The notes beneath the pieces are model-generated. The model was not told where the DNA came from. It was given only the letters and a program-made list of their open reading frames with translations, and did no database searches. Positions 62,648-64,000 of a stretch of 64,000 bases of DNA are shown here, piece by piece (position 1 is the first letter of the stretch; each line of letters opens with the position of its first letter). The translations under genes were made by a program, and so were the position numbers. This stretch comes from Spirosoma sp. KCTC 42546 (GTDB taxonomy: Bacteria; Bacteroidota; Bacteroidia; Cytophagales; Spirosomataceae), in assembly GCF_006965485.1 (NCBI RefSeq), contig NZ_CP041360.1, positions 2,542,001-2,606,000 on the forward strand, given 5' to 3'.

Positions 62648-62697
62648 CACAGAGAACATAGAGTTATTGGGAGCCTTCGAATCTCTGTGCCTCTGTG
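62648..62697. repeat. Degenerate CACAGAG inverted repeat
   Basis: CACAGAGAACATAGAG (62648-62663) faces CTCTGTGCCTCTGTG (62683-62697) with mismatches. It shares words with the perfect repeat at 60683, so both probably arose from the same element. Confidence 0.55.
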
Positions 62698-62742
62698 GTA
62701 AAAAATAATAGGTAAACTGAAACCCTATCCTTAATAAACGTG

Positions 62743-64000
62743 ATGAAACGATTCATTTTTCGAAGAGAACGTATGCTGGCATTCTTTGTGATGCTCTGCA
62801 TAGGTACCTTGAACGCCCAGGTAGTCAAGCGATCGAATGTACCCGCCCCAGCTTTTGAAGTTACCGGAAGTATTTATCCCTGGGAAGTACATGACGAAGG
62901 CATTGATCTGATACTCGACAATATGACCAGCATAGCCGGGATAAATTCGGTGTATATGCTGGCGGTTATGCACCAGGAGCATCGTCCGTTCAACAACGAT
63001 AAATTACCTGGAACCTTTACGTTCAATCATAACCCGATTCGTAGAGAGTGGGATGCCGAAGATTCCAGAGCGTATTTCCGCCCCGACATGAGCCTGTACG
63101 GGCGGATTAAACCCATGTTTTCAAAGTATACCTGGCTCAACGAGACCGACTGGCTGAAACTGGTTCTGGATAAAGCCCACGCACGCGGCCTGCGGGCGGG
63201 TGCGGAGGTTTCCCATACGTACATTCCGGTAGAATACCTGAATCAGCATGAAGAGTTTAAGCAGCGGGATATCAACAATAACCCCGTTGAGCGGCCTTGC
63301 ACAAATCACCCCGATGTGCGTGAATACTTAGTAGCCCTCTACGGCGATCTGGCCAAAAACTACGATGTCGATTATGTTCAGACCTGTATGCTGCTCTTTA
63401 GCCGGTCCGATGATCCCGTAAAAGGAGGTACGTGTTTCTGTGAATCCTGCAAACGCAAAGCCAAGGCGATGGGCTTTGATCTGGAAGCGGCTATCCCCGT
63501 TCTGAAAGACAATCCGTATGCACAACCGCAGTTGGATAACTGGCGTAATTTCCGGAAAGCATCCACGACCGAGATCTATAAGTTAGTGACGGATAAACTG
63601 CACGAGGTAAATCCAAAAATTGACTTTCGCTTGAATGACCTCAATGACCGCACATCTGGATTAGCCCTGGAAGAGCTAAAAAACAACATCAACTCCGTTC
63701 ACTTATCAACGCACACGGAGCAAAATGGCTATCAGAAATCAGATCGTAAATCCAGGATAGCCACTACTAAATACTTCATGGGAAATGATATTCCCATTAT
63801 CCCTGGCGTACCAACCCGCTTGCTCACTACACCTGAAATTGTGAAATCCAGCATCAAGATTTCGGTGGATGGGGGTGCCAAAGGAATCGGTGTCAAGCAC
63901 TACGACGGCTCACCGTATTCGTTGCTTCGGGCTGTACGGAATGGCCTGAGCGAAGCGGGTGTTACCGGATTTACGCCCATTATGGGTATGGAAGTTGAAA
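62743..64000 (+). CDS. Secreted TIM-barrel glycoside hydrolase-like protein (partial, runs off the window)
   Basis: The frame from ATG 62743 is open to the window end (419 codons), so the 3' end is missing. Signal peptide within residues 1-26 (MLAFFVMLCIGTLNAQ; an ATG at residue 11 may be the true start). Barrel-like strands follow: FEVTGSIYPWEVHDEGID, GINSVYMLAVMH, LDKAHARGLRAGAEVSHTY, HPDVREYLVALYGDLAKNY and YDVDYVQTCMLLF. CFCESCKRKAKAMGFD is the Cys-pair block seen in putative secreted glycosidases of Bacteroidota and Planctomycetota. Catalytic acids cannot be assigned. It extends the PUL. Confidence 0.75.
   Translation, partial: MKRFIFRRERMLAFFVMLCIGTLNAQVVKRSNVPAPAFEVTGSIYPWEVHDEGIDLILDNMTSIAGINSVYMLAVMHQEHRPFNNDKLPGTFTFNHNPIRREWDAEDSRAYFRPDMSLYGRIKPMFSKYTWLNETDWLKLVLDKAHARGLRAGAEVSHTYIPVEYLNQHEEFKQRDINNNPVERPCTNHPDVREYLVALYGDLAKNYDVDYVQTCMLLFSRSDDPVKGGTCFCESCKRKAKAMGFDLEAAIPVLKDNPYAQPQLDNWRNFRKASTTEIYKLVTDKLHEVNPKIDFRLNDLNDRTSGLALEELKNNINSVHLSTHTEQNGYQKSDRKSRIATTKYFMGNDIPIIPGVPTRLLTTPEIVKSSIKISVDGGAKGIGVKHYDGSPYSLLRAVRNGLSEAGVTGFTPIMGMEVE

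Noticed and set aside
54296..62697. Repeats considered as insertion-sequence ends or a CRISPR array
   Set aside because: No transposase gene, no target-site duplications noticed, and no regularly spaced direct repeats with spacers.

Overview
The window looks like chromosome of a Cytophagales bacterium (phylum Bacteroidota), most likely Spirosoma or a close relative. The evidence is a SusC/SusD pair with an ECF sigma/FecR regulator, a TonB-linked receptor carrying an STN domain, TAnnTTTG-type promoters, DUF2807 and BatA-domain proteins, LytS-type kinases, and rimP-nusA-infB with a very long low-complexity IF2 linker. Genus placement is inference. I see no rRNA, complete tRNA, insertion sequence, prophage or CRISPR array.

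Layout. 0-5.6 kb: end of lptB, recO, an FAH-family dehydratase/hydrolase, purK, a DUF2807 protein, an orphan LolD-type ATPase and a PabC-like lyase. 5.6-8.7 kb: TolC-type channel plus MacA/HlyD-type adaptor, with no intact permease. 8.9-13.9 kb: AAA/DUF4143 ATPase and a DUF3999-DUF2339 membrane pair. 14-19.7 kb: gpsA, a small lipoprotein, an ECF sigma followed by a membrane-anchored trypsin-like protease, a small Lys/Ala-rich secreted protein, moaD-moaE, and a membrane endonuclease/exonuclease/phosphatase protein. 19.8-25.3 kb: rimP-nusA-infB, with a terminator-like hairpin between its promoter and rimP.

25.6-32.6 kb is the most unusual region: eight tightly packed, mostly overlapping genes. 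They encode a SpeD-like protein lacking the catalytic cysteine, a Zn-ribbon DUF4178 membrane protein, a small Gly-rich membrane protein, DUF350, a membrane-fused spermidine synthase, a Tat/lipobox FAD enzyme, a histidine-rich polytopic membrane protein and a calcineurin-like phosphoesterase. I read it as a membrane-associated polyamine-type (aminopropyl) modification or redox system; the reaction is unknown.

32.8-45.3 kb: BatA-domain protein, CheB, a CheB-CheR-PAS fusion, a response regulator, a bifunctional nuclease, an orphan ECF sigma and two tandem LytS-type kinases. 45.6-64 kb: an MGT-type glycosyltransferase, a secreted GH43, then a polysaccharide-utilisation locus (ECF sigma, FecR, SusC with STN, SusD, two GH92 paralogues, a lactate-permease family transporter, and a partial secreted TIM-barrel-like protein). 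Both GH92 proteins have Gln where the family acid Glu normally sits, and they share near-identical 3' ends, pointing to gene conversion.

A theme across the window is that many intergenic gaps hold a long imperfect or perfect inverted repeat (about 14-38 nt arms). Each has its own sequence, often built from reiterated short words, and they occur even inside operons such as rimP-nusA-infB and the SusD-GH92 locus.
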